A stretch of 64,000 nucleotides of DNA from Xanthostigma xanthostigma (GCA_963575645.1 OY754469.1:25872001-25936000), one strand, 5' to 3'. Shown: positions 43,301 to 52,831, counted from the stretch's first letter. The notes: generated by a model not told the origin, from the letters alone. Made by a program: numbers and translations.

Positions 43301-44092
43301 GCAGACAAGCAGTTTTTACATGCTTCACGACAATTGCGTGCAAATTAGTCCTTATAGGCAAAATTGTTTTATTTTACAAAGGTTAGTCTATTTTCACTAT
43401 AACATTTAGGTTTGGATCATTCTCTCATAAGAAAATGCAAACTGCATATTTACTATCATTTTCACGCAGACAAGCAGTTTTTACATGCTTCACGACAATT
43501 GCGTGCAAATGAGTCCTTATAAACAAAATTGCTTTATTTTACAAAGGTAAGTCTATTTACACTATAACATTCAGGTTTGGATCATTCTCTCATAAGAAAA
43601 TGCAAACTGCATATTAACCATTATTTAAACGCAGACAAGCAGTTTTTACATGCTTTTCGACAATTAGGTGCAAATGAGTCCTTATAGGCAAAATTGCTTT
43701 TTTTCATGAGGGTTAGTCTATTTACACTATAACATTTAGGTTTGGATCATTCTCTCATAAGAAAATGCAAACTGCATATTAACTATTATTTTAACGCATA
43801 CAAGCAGTTTTTACATGCTTTATGAAAATTAGGTGCAAATGAGTCTTTATAGGCAAAATTGCTTTATTTCATGAGGATAAGTCTATTTACACTATAACAT
43901 TCAGGTTTGGATCATTCTCTCAAGAAAATGCAAACTGCATAATTACTATCATTTTAACGCATACAAGCAGTTTTTACATGCTTTATGACAATTAGGTGCA
44001 AATGAGTCTTTATAGGCAAAATTGATTTATTTCATGAGGGTAAGTCTATTTACACTATACCATTCAGGTTTGGATCATTCTTTCATAAGAGA
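39970..44092 (+). repeat. 4.12-kb higher-order unit, copy 1 (holds the empty target site)
   Basis: Offset 4123 bp relates this to 44093-52831 once the retrotransposon and one target duplication (4616 bp) are subtracted. The TTAAATGCTT variant lies at 40511 and 44634, TTTAAACCC at 40984 and 49723, and GGTTAGTCTATTTTCAC at 43381 and 52120. The unoccupied AAAAT target is at 40957-40961. Confidence 0.85.
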
Positions 44093-45079
44093 ATGCAAAC
44101 TGCATATTAACCATTATTTTAACGCAGACAAGCAGTTTTTACATGCTTTATGACAATTAGGGGCAAATGAGTCCTTATAGGCAAAATTGCTTTACTTCAT
44201 GAAGGTATAACTATTTACACCATAACATTCAGGTTTGGATCATTCTCTCATAAGAAAATGCAAACTGCATATTATCCATTATTTTAACGCAGGCAAGCAG
44301 TTTTTACATGCTTTACGACAATTAGGTGCAAATAAGTCCTTATAGGCAAAATTGCTTTATTTTACAAAGGTAAGTTTACTTAAACTATAACATTCAGGTT
44401 TAGATCATTCTCTCATAAGAAAATGCAAACTGCATATTAACTATTATTTTAACGCATACAAGCAGTTTTTACATGCTTTTTGACAATTAGGTGCAAATGA
44501 GTTTTTATAGGCAAAATTGCTTTATTTCATGAGGGTAAGTCTATTTACACTATAACATTCAGGTTTGGATCATTCTCTCATAAGAAAATACAAACTGCAT
44601 ATTAACCATTATTTTAACGCATACAAGCAGTTTTTAAATGCTTTATGACAATTAGGGGCAAATGAGTCCTTATAGCCAAAATTGCTTTATTTAATGAAGG
44701 TAAGTCTATTTACACTATGACATTCAGGTTTGGATCTTTCTCTCATAAGAAAATGCAAACTGCATATTAACCATCATTTTAACGCAGACAAGCAGTTTTT
44801 ACATGCTTCACGACAATTGCAAGCAAATGAGTCCTTATAGGCAAAATTGCTTTATTTTACAAAGGTAAGTCTATTTACACTATAACATTCAGGTTTGGAT
44901 CATTCTCTCATAAGAAAATGCAAACTGCATATTAACCATTATTTAAACGCAGACAAGCAGTTTTTACATGCTTTACGACAATTAGGTGCAAATGAGTCCT
45001 TATAGGCAAAATTGCTTTATTTCATGAGGGTAAGTCTATTTACACTATAACATTCAGGTTTGGATCATTCTCTCATAAG

Positions 45080-45084
45080 AAAAT
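45080..45084 (+). repeat. Target-site duplication, left (AAAAT)
   Basis: The five bases AAAAT just before the 5' LTR match the five at 49696-49700 just after the 3' LTR. They are monomer positions 52-56 in the satellite. After the right copy the array resumes at monomer position 57, so removing the element and one copy restores a perfect 165-bp monomer. Confidence 0.93.
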
Positions 45085-45223
45085 TGTTGGAATATAATAT
45101 ACGTTTATATTCAAATGCATCGATTATTATTTGCGCATCATTACGACGTGTATACTGTGCACACAAAAAGGAATACTTTTTAGTTTTGTAATTAATCTTA
45201 TTATGCAATGTATCTTATTTCTG

Positions 45224-45234
45224 TATTTATAAAG
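45224..45234 (+). promoter_or_regulatory. Candidate TATA box in the 5' LTR
   Basis: TATTTATAAAG, 139 bp into the LTR and 56 bp before the polyadenylation signal, is placed as a core promoter would be in an LTR this small. In such AT-rich DNA the match is weak evidence, and no transcription start is visible. The same bases are at 49581-49591 in the 3' LTR. Confidence 0.45.
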
Positions 45235-45289
45235 CTATTGTAATTTTTACTTTCTTGTTCACTTGAAATCTAACCGTTCAGTAGATTAT

Positions 45290-45295
45290 AATAAA
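45290..45295 (+). promoter_or_regulatory. AATAAA polyadenylation signal in the 5' LTR
   Basis: Exact AATAAA, 44 bp before the LTR end. Here it is upstream of the genes and should be bypassed. The functional copy is the one in the 3' LTR. Confidence 0.5.
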
Positions 45296-45338
45296 TCAAT
45301 AAGTTAAAATATATTTATTCTTTTTTCAATATCCAAAA

Positions 45339-45352
45339 GGTTATGGGCCCAG
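45339..45352 (+). promoter_or_regulatory. Primer-binding site for the initiator tRNA-Met 5' half
   Basis: GGTTATGGGCCCAG starts right after the LTR. It is the complement of the anticodon stem-loop region of eukaryotic initiator tRNA-Met (CTGGGCCCATAACC), not of the tRNA 3' end. Drosophila copia is known to prime this way with a cut half of the initiator tRNA. The match sets the LTR end at 45338 and supports an insect-type copia lineage. The next two bases are AG. Confidence 0.9.
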
Positions 45353-45426
45353 AGAGGTTTTAATATAAATACAGCAAAATTAAAGTAATAGTAAAGTACA
45401 CCTGAAATACTTTTTTGTGATTAATC
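45353..45426 (+). other. Untranslated leader of the retrotransposon
   Basis: A short AT-rich leader between the primer-binding site and the Gag-Pol start. One ATG at 45343, inside the primer-binding site, opens a six-codon upstream frame that stops at 45361-45363, well before the main start. Nothing else is recognisable; a packaging signal would be expected here but cannot be identified by eye. Confidence 0.7.
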
Positions 45427-48400
45427 ATGGCAGAATCATTACGGTCTTGTGTAACAAAATTGAATAATGAAAATTATCAAGTATGGAAGTTCAAAATGGA
45501 GATGTTACTAATTAAGGAAGATTTGTGGAGTCAAATCAATACAGAGCGACCAACAACGGATATGGCAGCATGGGACAAAAAAGATAATAAAGCACGTGCA
45601 ACAATCGGATTACTCGTTGAAGATTCTCAGCTTATTCATATACGTAAAGCGACTACAGCAAAGCAGGTTTGGGAATCTCTCAAGAATTACCATGAAAAGT
45701 CAACCCTTACCAGTAAAGTTTACCTGTTAAGGCAAATCTGCAATCTAAAGCTGACAGAGACAGGGAATATGGAGGATCACGTAACTACAATGCAGGATCT
45801 TGTGGACAAGTTAACAGCACTTGGTGAAGAAATTAAGGACCAACTGTTTGTAGCTATGTTGCTCAGTAGCTTACCTGAATCATACAGTACATTGATCACA
45901 GCACTCGAGAGCAGACCAGAGACAGAATTAACGTTAAATATGGTTAAAGGCAAATTAATCGACGAGTACAAACGACGTAAAGGTGTACCTGACTCAGATG
46001 AATCAAGTACTACAGCATTAAGGGCATCACAGAAGAACAGTACAAATGCAGACAATAATAAATCGTGCTTCTTCTGTCATAAACCGGGACACTTTAAACA
46101 GGACTGTTTCAAGTATAAGAAGTGGAAGGCAAATAAAGATAAGGGGCCGAAGGCTAACACGGTTGAAGACAGTGATGAGCAAAGGAGTTCGATTTGTTTC
46201 AGTGTTCATCAAGCTAAAAGTCACCAGGATACGTGGTACATTGACTCAGGAGCTACTAGTCACATGACCAATGATCAGGATTTTTTTGACCTTTTAGAAC
46301 GAAAAACAATGCGAGATGTCACTCTGGCAAACGGTGAAGGGGCTAAAGTTCTCGGAATAGGATCTGGAAAATTACAATGTCATGATGAGAAAAATAAAGT
46401 TGTTGAAGTTGATGTCACAGACGTCCTATATGTACCAGATTTGACAGAAAGTTTATTGTCAGTGAAGAGGCTTACAGAAATGGGTTTTACAGTGGAGTTC
46501 AAGGGACAGAAATGTTCAATTGCCAAGAATGATGTTGTGGTGGCTACAGCAATTTTGTCATCCAATATGTATGCAATGAAGGTAAAACACAAGGCGTTAA
46601 CAACTAAAGGAAATGAGCATACATCCAATTGTCAACATACTTGGCATAGGAGATTTGGACATAGATACCCTGAGGATATAAAGAAACTTAAAGATAAAGA
46701 GCTAGTGGTTGGATTAAATTTGCAAGACTGTGGACTCAAAGAGATATGTGAATGCTGCATTAAGGGAAAGTTGCCAAGAAATCCGATTCCGAAGCAAGCT
46801 ACAACCAGAGCAGCATCAGTACTAGAGTTGGTGCATACTGATCTCTGTGGACCAATGCAGAATGCAACGCCAAGCGGAAAAAGGTATTTTATGACCATCA
46901 TAGATGACTATAGTAGATATACAGAGATATATTTCTTATGCTACAAATCTGAGGCTGGAAAGTACATCATGGATTACATCAAGTTTACTGAGAACAAATT
47001 TGACAAGAAAGTCAAGATTATTAGGTCTGATAATGGACGGGAATATATTAGCAAAGAATTAAGAGAAACGCTAACTCAGCAAGGAATACAAGTTCAATAT
47101 ACAGCACCCTACTCGCCATTTCAGAATGGGGTGGCTGAACGTAAAAATCGAACATTAATGGAGTCAGCAAGATGTATGTTGATAGATGCTGATATGGAGA
47201 AGAAATATTGGGCAGAAGCAGTCAATACAGCGTGTTATTTACAAAACATTTTGCCCACCAAGGCAATAAATTTGACACCGTTTGAGCTGTGGAATAAGAG
47301 GAAGGCTAACGTTCAGCACTTACGCATTTTTGGGTGTAAAGGATACGCTCATGTACCAAAGGAGAAGCGAAGAAAGCTAGACGATAAGGCAATATTACTC
47401 ACATTTGTAGGATATTCAGCGGAGTCAAAAGCGTACAGAATGTTAGATACAAAAACCAATAAAATCATGATCAGTCGCGATGTAAGATTCATTGAACATA
47501 AAATAAAAAATGAAGAGAATAACGATCTACAAGAAAAGAACAAACAAAAACAAAAGAATCAGAAAAAGGTTTCAGCGCTAGAGACAATAAAGGACAACAT
47601 TCAAATAAAAATTAGTGAAACTCAATCAATTTTTGAGGACGAACAAGAACAAGATTTAGATGAATCATTAGAAAACTCTACTGAAGCTGAAGAGGATGAT
47701 TCAATCTCAGAACAAACATTAGCTGAAGGCGACAGCACATATATTTATCCAGGACACATTGAAGATCTTGAAATTCAAGAAATGAGACGCTCAGAGAGGC
47801 AAACAAGAGGACAACCACCTCAAAGACTTGAATATCAAGCGAGAGTTGCAACTGAATTTGAAGAACCAAGAAATCAAGCTGAAGCACTAAACGGAATATA
47901 TAAAGAAGAATGGAAAAGGGCCATGGATGAAGAGATTAAATCAATGATTAACAATCATACTTGGGACCTAACTGAATTGCCAAAGAACAGAAAAGCGATT
48001 GGGTGCAAATGGGTGTTCAAAAGTAAAAGGAATACCATCACCGGATCAATAAAATATAAGGCTAGATTGGTTGCACAAGGCTTCAGTCAAAAGTATGGAA
48101 CTGACTATGACGAAGTGTTTGCACCAGTAGTCAGAGCAACCACCTTGCGTTTATTGCTCACTGTAGCAACGCAGAAAAATCTTAAAATTTATCACTTCGA
48201 TGCGAAGACAGCATTTCTGAATGGTGATCTAATGGAAACGATCTATATGAAACAGCCAGAGGGCTATATTAACGTGAAGAAAAAGGATTTTGTTTGTAAA
48301 CTTAACAAAAGCATATACGGCTTAAAACAAGCAGCAAAAGCGTGGAATGAGAAACTGCATGAAACAATTGTCAGCTTAAAATTTAACCAAAGTACAGCAG

Positions 48401-49416
48401 ATCCATGCTTATATTCAAAGAGATCTCTAAAGGGCGTTCAGTACATAGCAGTGTATGTAGATGATCTTCTCATCGCCGATGAAGATCAAGAACAAATTCA
48501 ACACACAGCTGATGACCTCGAAAAGATGTTTGAGCTTACAAGACTTGGGGAACTGAAGAATTATCTCGGCATCAACATTGAAAGGGACTCAGAAGGGATC
48601 TATTATATGGACCAAGCGCAGTATATACAGAAGATAATTGACAAATTTGGATTACAAGACGCAAAATTCTCAAAAATACCAATGGATACCGGATACCTGA
48701 AGATAGCGCCCTATGGAAAGACTATGAACAACAATGATAATTTTCAAAAACTTATCGGAGCTTTGCTGTATGTATCAACTCATACAAGACCAGATATAGC
48801 CGCTAGTGTTTCTATATTAAGTCAAAAAATCAAACAACCAACTGAAACTGATTGGAAGGAAGCCAAAAGAATCGTCAAATACCTGAAAGGCACAAAATAT
48901 TTAAAATTGAAACTAACATGCAACAATAGAGGTCTTGAAGTTTACGCTGATGCTGATTGGGCAGAAGATAGAACGGATAGCAAATCACATAGTGGATTTC
49001 TATTCCAATATCATGGAGGTACGATAGCTTGGGCCTGCAGAAAACAATCGTGCACTGCATGGTCAAGTTGTGAAGCGGAATACATTGCAATGGCAGAAGC
49101 ATGTAGAGAACTACTCTGGATTAGAAGTCTACTAGAAGATTTTGGCGATGTACAGAGCAAACCAATTATAATGCACGAGGACAACCAAAGTGCAATTAAA
49201 ATGGTGAAAAATGGCGACTCGAGAAATAAAACCAAACACGTGAACGTAAAATATCATTTCATAACGGATTTAGTCAAAAAGGAAGTTATAAAGATAGAAT
49301 ATTGCCCAACTGAAGAAATGATAGCTGATATGATGACAAAACCATTATCCGCTAAAAAATTGAAAAAACATCGAGATGCGTGTCAGCTAGTAGAAAACCA
49401 AGGAAACATATATTAA
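45427..49416 (+). CDS. Copia-type Gag-Pol polyprotein, 1329 aa, intact
   Basis: This polyprotein makes the particle and carries out reverse transcription and integration. Domains in order: Gag with a UBN2-like capsid region (about 10-190) and a CX2CX4HX4C zinc knuckle (C214, C217, H222, C227); aspartic protease, active-site motif DSG at 273-275; an integrase HHCC zinc domain (H407, H412, C441, C444); integrase core D472, D535, E571 with the D(35)E spacing; a GY...KAY stretch at 662-670; an acidic and lysine-rich linker at about 690-800; reverse transcriptase from about 829 with D925 and YVDD at 1010-1013; RNase H with D1175, the SCEAEY motif (1214-1219) and D1252; and a C-terminal ADMMTKPL (1300-1307). 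The ATG at 45427 is the first one in frame after the primer-binding site and precedes the conserved Gag start (KLNNENYQVWK). There is no frameshift or stop. At 1329 codons it is slightly shorter than my recollection of Drosophila copia, about 1400. How extra Gag is produced is not visible. Confidence 0.97.
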   Translation: MAESLRSCVTKLNNENYQVWKFKMEMLLIKEDLWSQINTERPTTDMAAWDKKDNKARATIGLLVEDSQLIHIRKATTAKQVWESLKNYHEKSTLTSKVYLLRQICNLKLTETGNMEDHVTTMQDLVDKLTALGEEIKDQLFVAMLLSSLPESYSTLITALESRPETELTLNMVKGKLIDEYKRRKGVPDSDESSTTALRASQKNSTNADNNKSCFFCHKPGHFKQDCFKYKKWKANKDKGPKANTVEDSDEQRSSICFSVHQAKSHQDTWYIDSGATSHMTNDQDFFDLLERKTMRDVTLANGEGAKVLGIGSGKLQCHDEKNKVVEVDVTDVLYVPDLTESLLSVKRLTEMGFTVEFKGQKCSIAKNDVVVATAILSSNMYAMKVKHKALTTKGNEHTSNCQHTWHRRFGHRYPEDIKKLKDKELVVGLNLQDCGLKEICECCIKGKLPRNPIPKQATTRAASVLELVHTDLCGPMQNATPSGKRYFMTIIDDYSRYTEIYFLCYKSEAGKYIMDYIKFTENKFDKKVKIIRSDNGREYISKELRETLTQQGIQVQYTAPYSPFQNGVAERKNRTLMESARCMLIDADMEKKYWAEAVNTACYLQNILPTKAINLTPFELWNKRKANVQHLRIFGCKGYAHVPKEKRRKLDDKAILLTFVGYSAESKAYRMLDTKTNKIMISRDVRFIEHKIKNEENNDLQEKNKQKQKNQKKVSALETIKDNIQIKISETQSIFEDEQEQDLDESLENSTEAEEDDSISEQTLAEGDSTYIYPGHIEDLEIQEMRRSERQTRGQPPQRLEYQARVATEFEEPRNQAEALNGIYKEEWKRAMDEEIKSMINNHTWDLTELPKNRKAIGCKWVFKSKRNTITGSIKYKARLVAQGFSQKYGTDYDEVFAPVVRATTLRLLLTVATQKNLKIYHFDAKTAFLNGDLMETIYMKQPEGYINVKKKDFVCKLNKSIYGLKQAAKAWNEKLHETIVSLKFNQSTADPCLYSKRSLKGVQYIAVYVDDLLIADEDQEQIQHTADDLEKMFELTRLGELKNYLGINIERDSEGIYYMDQAQYIQKIIDKFGLQDAKFSKIPMDTGYLKIAPYGKTMNNNDNFQKLIGALLYVSTHTRPDIAASVSILSQKIKQPTETDWKEAKRIVKYLKGTKYLKLKLTCNNRGLEVYADADWAEDRTDSKSHSGFLFQYHGGTIAWACRKQSCTAWSSCEAEYIAMAEACRELLWIRSLLEDFGDVQSKPIIMHEDNQSAIKMVKNGDSRNKTKHVNVKYHFITDLVKKEVIKIEYCPTEEMIADMMTKPLSAKKLKKHRDACQLVENQGNIY

Positions 49417-49432
49417 AGAAAAAATAATCGTT
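49417..49432 (+). other. Short untranslated gap after Gag-Pol
   Basis: Sixteen AT-rich bases between the TAA stop and the purine tract. There is no room for a further gene, so the element has no envelope or accessory frame. Confidence 0.85.
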
Positions 49433-49441
49433 GAAGGGGGG
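49433..49441 (+). promoter_or_regulatory. Polypurine tract (second-strand primer site)
   Basis: GAAGGGGGG, nine purines ending one base before the TGTTGG start of the 3' LTR. This is where the RNase H-resistant primer for plus-strand synthesis is expected. The position fixes the left edge of the 3' LTR. Confidence 0.92.
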
Positions 49442-49695
49442 TGTTGGAATATAATATACGTTTATATTCAAATGCATCGATTATTATTTGCGCATCATTA
49501 CGACGTGTATACTGTGCACACAAAAAGGAATACTTTTTAGTTTTGTAATTAATCTTATTATGCAATGTATCTTATTTCTGTATTTATAAAGCTATTGTAA
49601 TTTTTACTTTCTTGTTCACTTGAAATCTAACCGTTCAGTAGATTATAATAAATCAATAAGTTAAAATATATTTATTCTTTTTTCAATATCCAAAA
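49442..49695 (+). repeat. 3' long terminal repeat (254 bp)
   Basis: Identical by eye to the 5' LTR, including the AAAA end. The run after TCC holds eight A bases. Five bases (AAAAT) are the target duplication, so the LTR must itself supply the first four A's. It carries the AATAAA at 49647 that should end the transcript. Confidence 0.96.
49647..49652 (+). terminator. AATAAA polyadenylation signal in the 3' LTR
   Basis: Exact AATAAA 44 bp before the LTR end, downstream of the TATA-like box. It is the likely signal for 3' end formation of the retrotransposon RNA. The cleavage site is not identifiable. Confidence 0.6.
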
Positions 49696-49700
49696 AAAAT
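49696..49700 (+). repeat. Target-site duplication, right (AAAAT)
   Basis: Matches 45080-45084. It is followed directly by GCAAACTGC, monomer position 57 onward, and the next monomer starts at 49810, 109 bases later, as expected for a 165-bp unit cut at position 56. Confidence 0.93.
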
Positions 49701-52700
49701 GCAAACTGCATATTAACCATTATTTAAACCCAGACAAGCAGTTTTTACATGCTTTACGACATTTTAGTGCAAATGAGTCCTTATAGGCAAAATTGCTTTA
49801 TTTCATGAGGGTAAGTCTATTTACACTATAACATTCAGGTTTAGATCATTCTCTCATAAGAAAATGCAAACTCCATATTAACCATTATTTTAACGCAGAC
49901 AAGCAGTTTTTACATGCTTTATGACAATTAGGGGCAAATGAGTACTTATAGGCAAAATTGCTTTATTTCATGAAGGTATAACAATTTACACTATAACATT
50001 CAGGTTTGGATCATTTTCTCATTAGAAAATGCAAACTGCATATTATCCATTATTTTAACGAAGACAAGCAGTTTTTACATGCTTTACGACAATTAGGTGC
50101 AAATAAGTCCTTATAGGCAAAATTGCTTTATTTTACAAAGGTAAGTTTACTTAAACTATAACATTCAGGTTTGGATCATTCTCTCATAAGAAAATGCAAA
50201 CTGCATATTAACCATTATTTAAACGCAGACAAGCAGTTTTTACATGCTTTACGACAATTAGGTGCAAATGAGTCCTTATAGGCAAAATTGCTTTATTTCA
50301 TGAGGGTAAGTCTATTTACACTATAACATTCAGGTTTGGATCATTCTCTCATAAGAAAATGCAAACTGCATATTAACCATTATTTTAACGCAGACAAGCA
50401 GTTTTTACATGCTTTATGACAATTAGGGGCAAATGAGTACTTATAGGCAAAATTGCTTTATTTCATAAAGGTATAACAATTTACACTATAACATTCAGGT
50501 TTGGATCATTTTCTCATTAGAAAATGCAAACTGCATATTATCCATTATTTTAACGCAGACAAGCAGTTTTTACATGCTTTACGACAATTAGGTGCAAATA
50601 AGTCCTTATAGGCAAAATTGCTTTATTTTACAAAGGTTAGTTTACTTAAACTATAACATTCAGGTTTAGATCATTCTCTCATAAGAAAATGCAAACTGCA
50701 TATTAACTATTATTTTAACGCATACAAGCAGTTTTTACATGCTTTATGACAATTAGGTGCAAATAGCTCTTTATAGGCAAAATTGCTTTATTTCATGAAG
50801 GTAAGTCTATTTACACTATAACATTCAGGTTTGGATCATTCTTTCATAAGGAAATGCAAACTGCATATTAACCATTATTTTAACGCAGACAAGCAGTTTT
50901 TACATGCTTCACGACAATTGCGTGCAAATTAGTCCTTATAGGCAAAATTGCTTTATTTTACAAAGGTTAGTCTATTTTCACTATAACATTTAGGTTTGGA
51001 TCATTCTCTCATAAGAAAATGCAAACTGCATATTTACTATCATTTTCACGCAGACAAGCAGTTTTTACATGCTTCACGACAATTGCGTGCAAATGAGTCC
51101 TTATAAACAAAATTGCTTTATTTTACAAAGGTAAGTCTATTTACACTATAACATTCAGGTTTGGATCATTCTCTCATAAGAAAATGCAAACTGCATATTA
51201 ACCATTATTTTAACGCAGACAAGCAGTTTTTACATGCTTTATGACAATTAGGGGCAAATGAGTACTTATAGGCAAAATTGCTTTATTTTACAAAGGTAAG
51301 TTTACTTAAACTATAACATTTAGGTTTAGATCATTCTCTCATAAGAAAATGCAAACTGCATATTAACCATTATTCAAACGCAGACAAGCAGTTTTTACAT
51401 GCTTTACGACAATTAGGTGCAAATGAGTCCTTATAGGCAAAATTGCTTTATTTCATGAGGGTAAGTCTATTTACACTATAACATTCAGGTTTGGATCATT
51501 CTCTCATAAGAAAATGCAAACTGCATATTAACCATTATTTTAACGCAGACAAGCAGTTTTTACATGCTTTATGACAATTAGGGGCAAATGAGTACTTATA
51601 GGCAAAATTGCTTTATTTCATGAAGGTATAACAATTTACACTATAACATTCAGGTTTGGATCATTTTCTCATTAGAAAATGCAAACTGCATATTATCTAT
51701 TATTTTAACGCAGACAAGCAGTTTTTACATGCTTTACGACAATTAGGTGCAAATAAGTCCTTATAGGCAAAATTGCTTTATTTTACAAAGGTAAGTTTAC
51801 TTAAACTATAACATTCAGGTTTAGATCATTCTCTCATAAGAAAATGCAAACTGCATATTAACTATTATTTTAACGCATACAAGCAGTTTTTACATGCTTT
51901 ATGACAATTAAGTGCAAATAGGTCTTTATAGGCAAAATTGCTTTATTTCATGAGGGTAAGTCTATTTACACTATAACATTCAGGTTTGGATCATTCTTTC
52001 ATAAGGAAATGCAAACTGCATATTAACCATTATTTTAACGCAGACAAGCAGTTTTTACATGCTTCACGACAATTGCGTGCAAATTAGTCCTTATAGGCAA
52101 AATTGTTTTATTTTACAAAGGTTAGTCTATTTTCACTATAACATTTAGGTTTGGATCATTCTCTCATAAGAAAATGCAAACTGCATATTTACTATCATTT
52201 TCACGCAGACAAGCAGTTTTTACATGCTTCACGACAATTGCGTGCAAATGAGTCCTTATAAACAAAATTGCTTTATTTTACAAAGGTAAGTCTATTTACA
52301 CTATAACATTCAGGTTTGGATCATTCTCTCATAAGAAAATGCAAACTGCATATTAACCATTATTTAAACGCAGACAAGCAGTTTTTACATGCTTTTCGAC
52401 AATTAGGTGCAAATGAGTCCTTATAGGCAAAATTGCTTTTTTTCATGAGGGTTAGTCTATTTACACTATAACATCTAGGTTTTGATCATTCTCTCATAAG
52501 AAAATGCAAACTGCATATTAACTATTATTTTAACGCATACAAGCAGTTTTTACATGCTTTATGAAAATTAGGTGCAAATGAGTCTTTATAGGCAAAATTG
52601 CTTTATTTCATGAGGATAAGTCTATTTACACTATAACATTCAGGTTTGGATCATTCTCTCAAGAAAATGCAAACTGCATAATTACTATCATTTTAACGCA

Positions 52701-52831
52701 TACAAGCAGTTTTTACATGCTTTATGACAATTAGGTGCAAATGAGTCTTTATAGGCAAAATTGATTTATTTCATGAGGGTAAGTCTATTTACACTATAAC
52801 ATTCAGGTTTGGATCATTCTTTCATAAGAGA
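49701..52831 (+). repeat. 4.12-kb higher-order unit, copy 2, part right of the insertion
   Basis: Together with 44093-45084 this forms the second copy of 39970-44092. Against copy 1 it has one extra monomer-length by about 50965 (net offset 4288) and loses one by 52120 (back to 4123). At about 51290 a monomer beginning as the GGGGCAAATGAGTAC type ends as the TTTTACAAAGG type, a hybrid left by the lost monomer. It shares the rare AATTGTTTTATTTT variant near 43366 and 52103. Confidence 0.82.

Larger units (their letters stand above)
1..45084 (+). repeat. 165-bp satellite array, left part (about 273 monomers)
   Basis: A head-to-tail array with a 165-bp period: monomer starts (GGTAAG, GGTTAG or GGTATA) fall at 1, 166, 331, 496 and 661 and continue with only occasional 1-4 bp slips. 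The consensus is about 33% G+C. All monomers lie in the same direction and I saw no inverted unit. Variation is concentrated in a few places: monomer positions 3-20 (AAGTCTATTTACAC, AAGTTTACTTAAAC or ATAACAATTTACAC), 71-80, 110-135 and 155-165. Positions about 85-110 are nearly constant. Variants recur in fixed combinations, giving higher-order repeats. There is no gene, RNA gene or non-satellite insert in this stretch. A centromeric or heterochromatic location is likely for such DNA but is inferred. Confidence 0.98.
45085..45338 (+). repeat. 5' long terminal repeat (254 bp)
   Basis: Begins TGTTGGAATATAATATACG and ends AATATCCAAAA directly before the primer-binding site. It repeats at 49442-49695, 4357 bp away, without any difference I can see. 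The inner ends form a short inverted repeat, TTGGA at 45087-45091 and TCCAA at 45332-45336. The start has the usual TG but the end is AA, not CA. It should supply the promoter (TATA-like box at 45224-45234) for the full-length transcript. The U3/R/U5 borders cannot be set from sequence alone. Confidence 0.96.
45085..49695 (+). mobile_element. Full-length Ty1/copia-type LTR retrotransposon (4611 bp)
   Basis: The structure is complete: 254-bp LTR, primer-binding site, 72-base leader, one Gag-Pol frame of 1329 codons, a purine-rich primer site, and a second 254-bp LTR. The order protease, integrase, reverse transcriptase, RNase H assigns it to Ty1/copia (Pseudoviridae) and excludes Ty3/gypsy, where integrase comes last. 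There is no envelope frame. The LTRs read identically over all 254 bp and the frame is unbroken, so the insertion is recent and the copy may be active. It lies in the same orientation as the satellite as written. Related families occur in insects; I cannot name the exact family. Confidence 0.97.

Noticed and set aside
1-45084. Regular repeats as a CRISPR array
   Set aside because: The units are directly abutting 165-bp monomers with variants throughout. There is no short constant repeat alternating with unique spacers, and the retrotransposon shows a eukaryotic setting.
45777-49235. Short open frames on the minus strand and a 73-codon plus frame (46046-46267) within the retrotransposon
   Set aside because: They overlap the well-supported Gag-Pol frame, have no recognisable domain and are expected by chance opposite an AT-rich coding region.
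45085-49695. Ty3/gypsy or retroviral identity for the element
   Set aside because: Integrase lies before reverse transcriptase, the reverse transcriptase motif is YVDD in a copia context, and only 25 bases separate the Gag-Pol stop from the 3' LTR, so there is no envelope gene.
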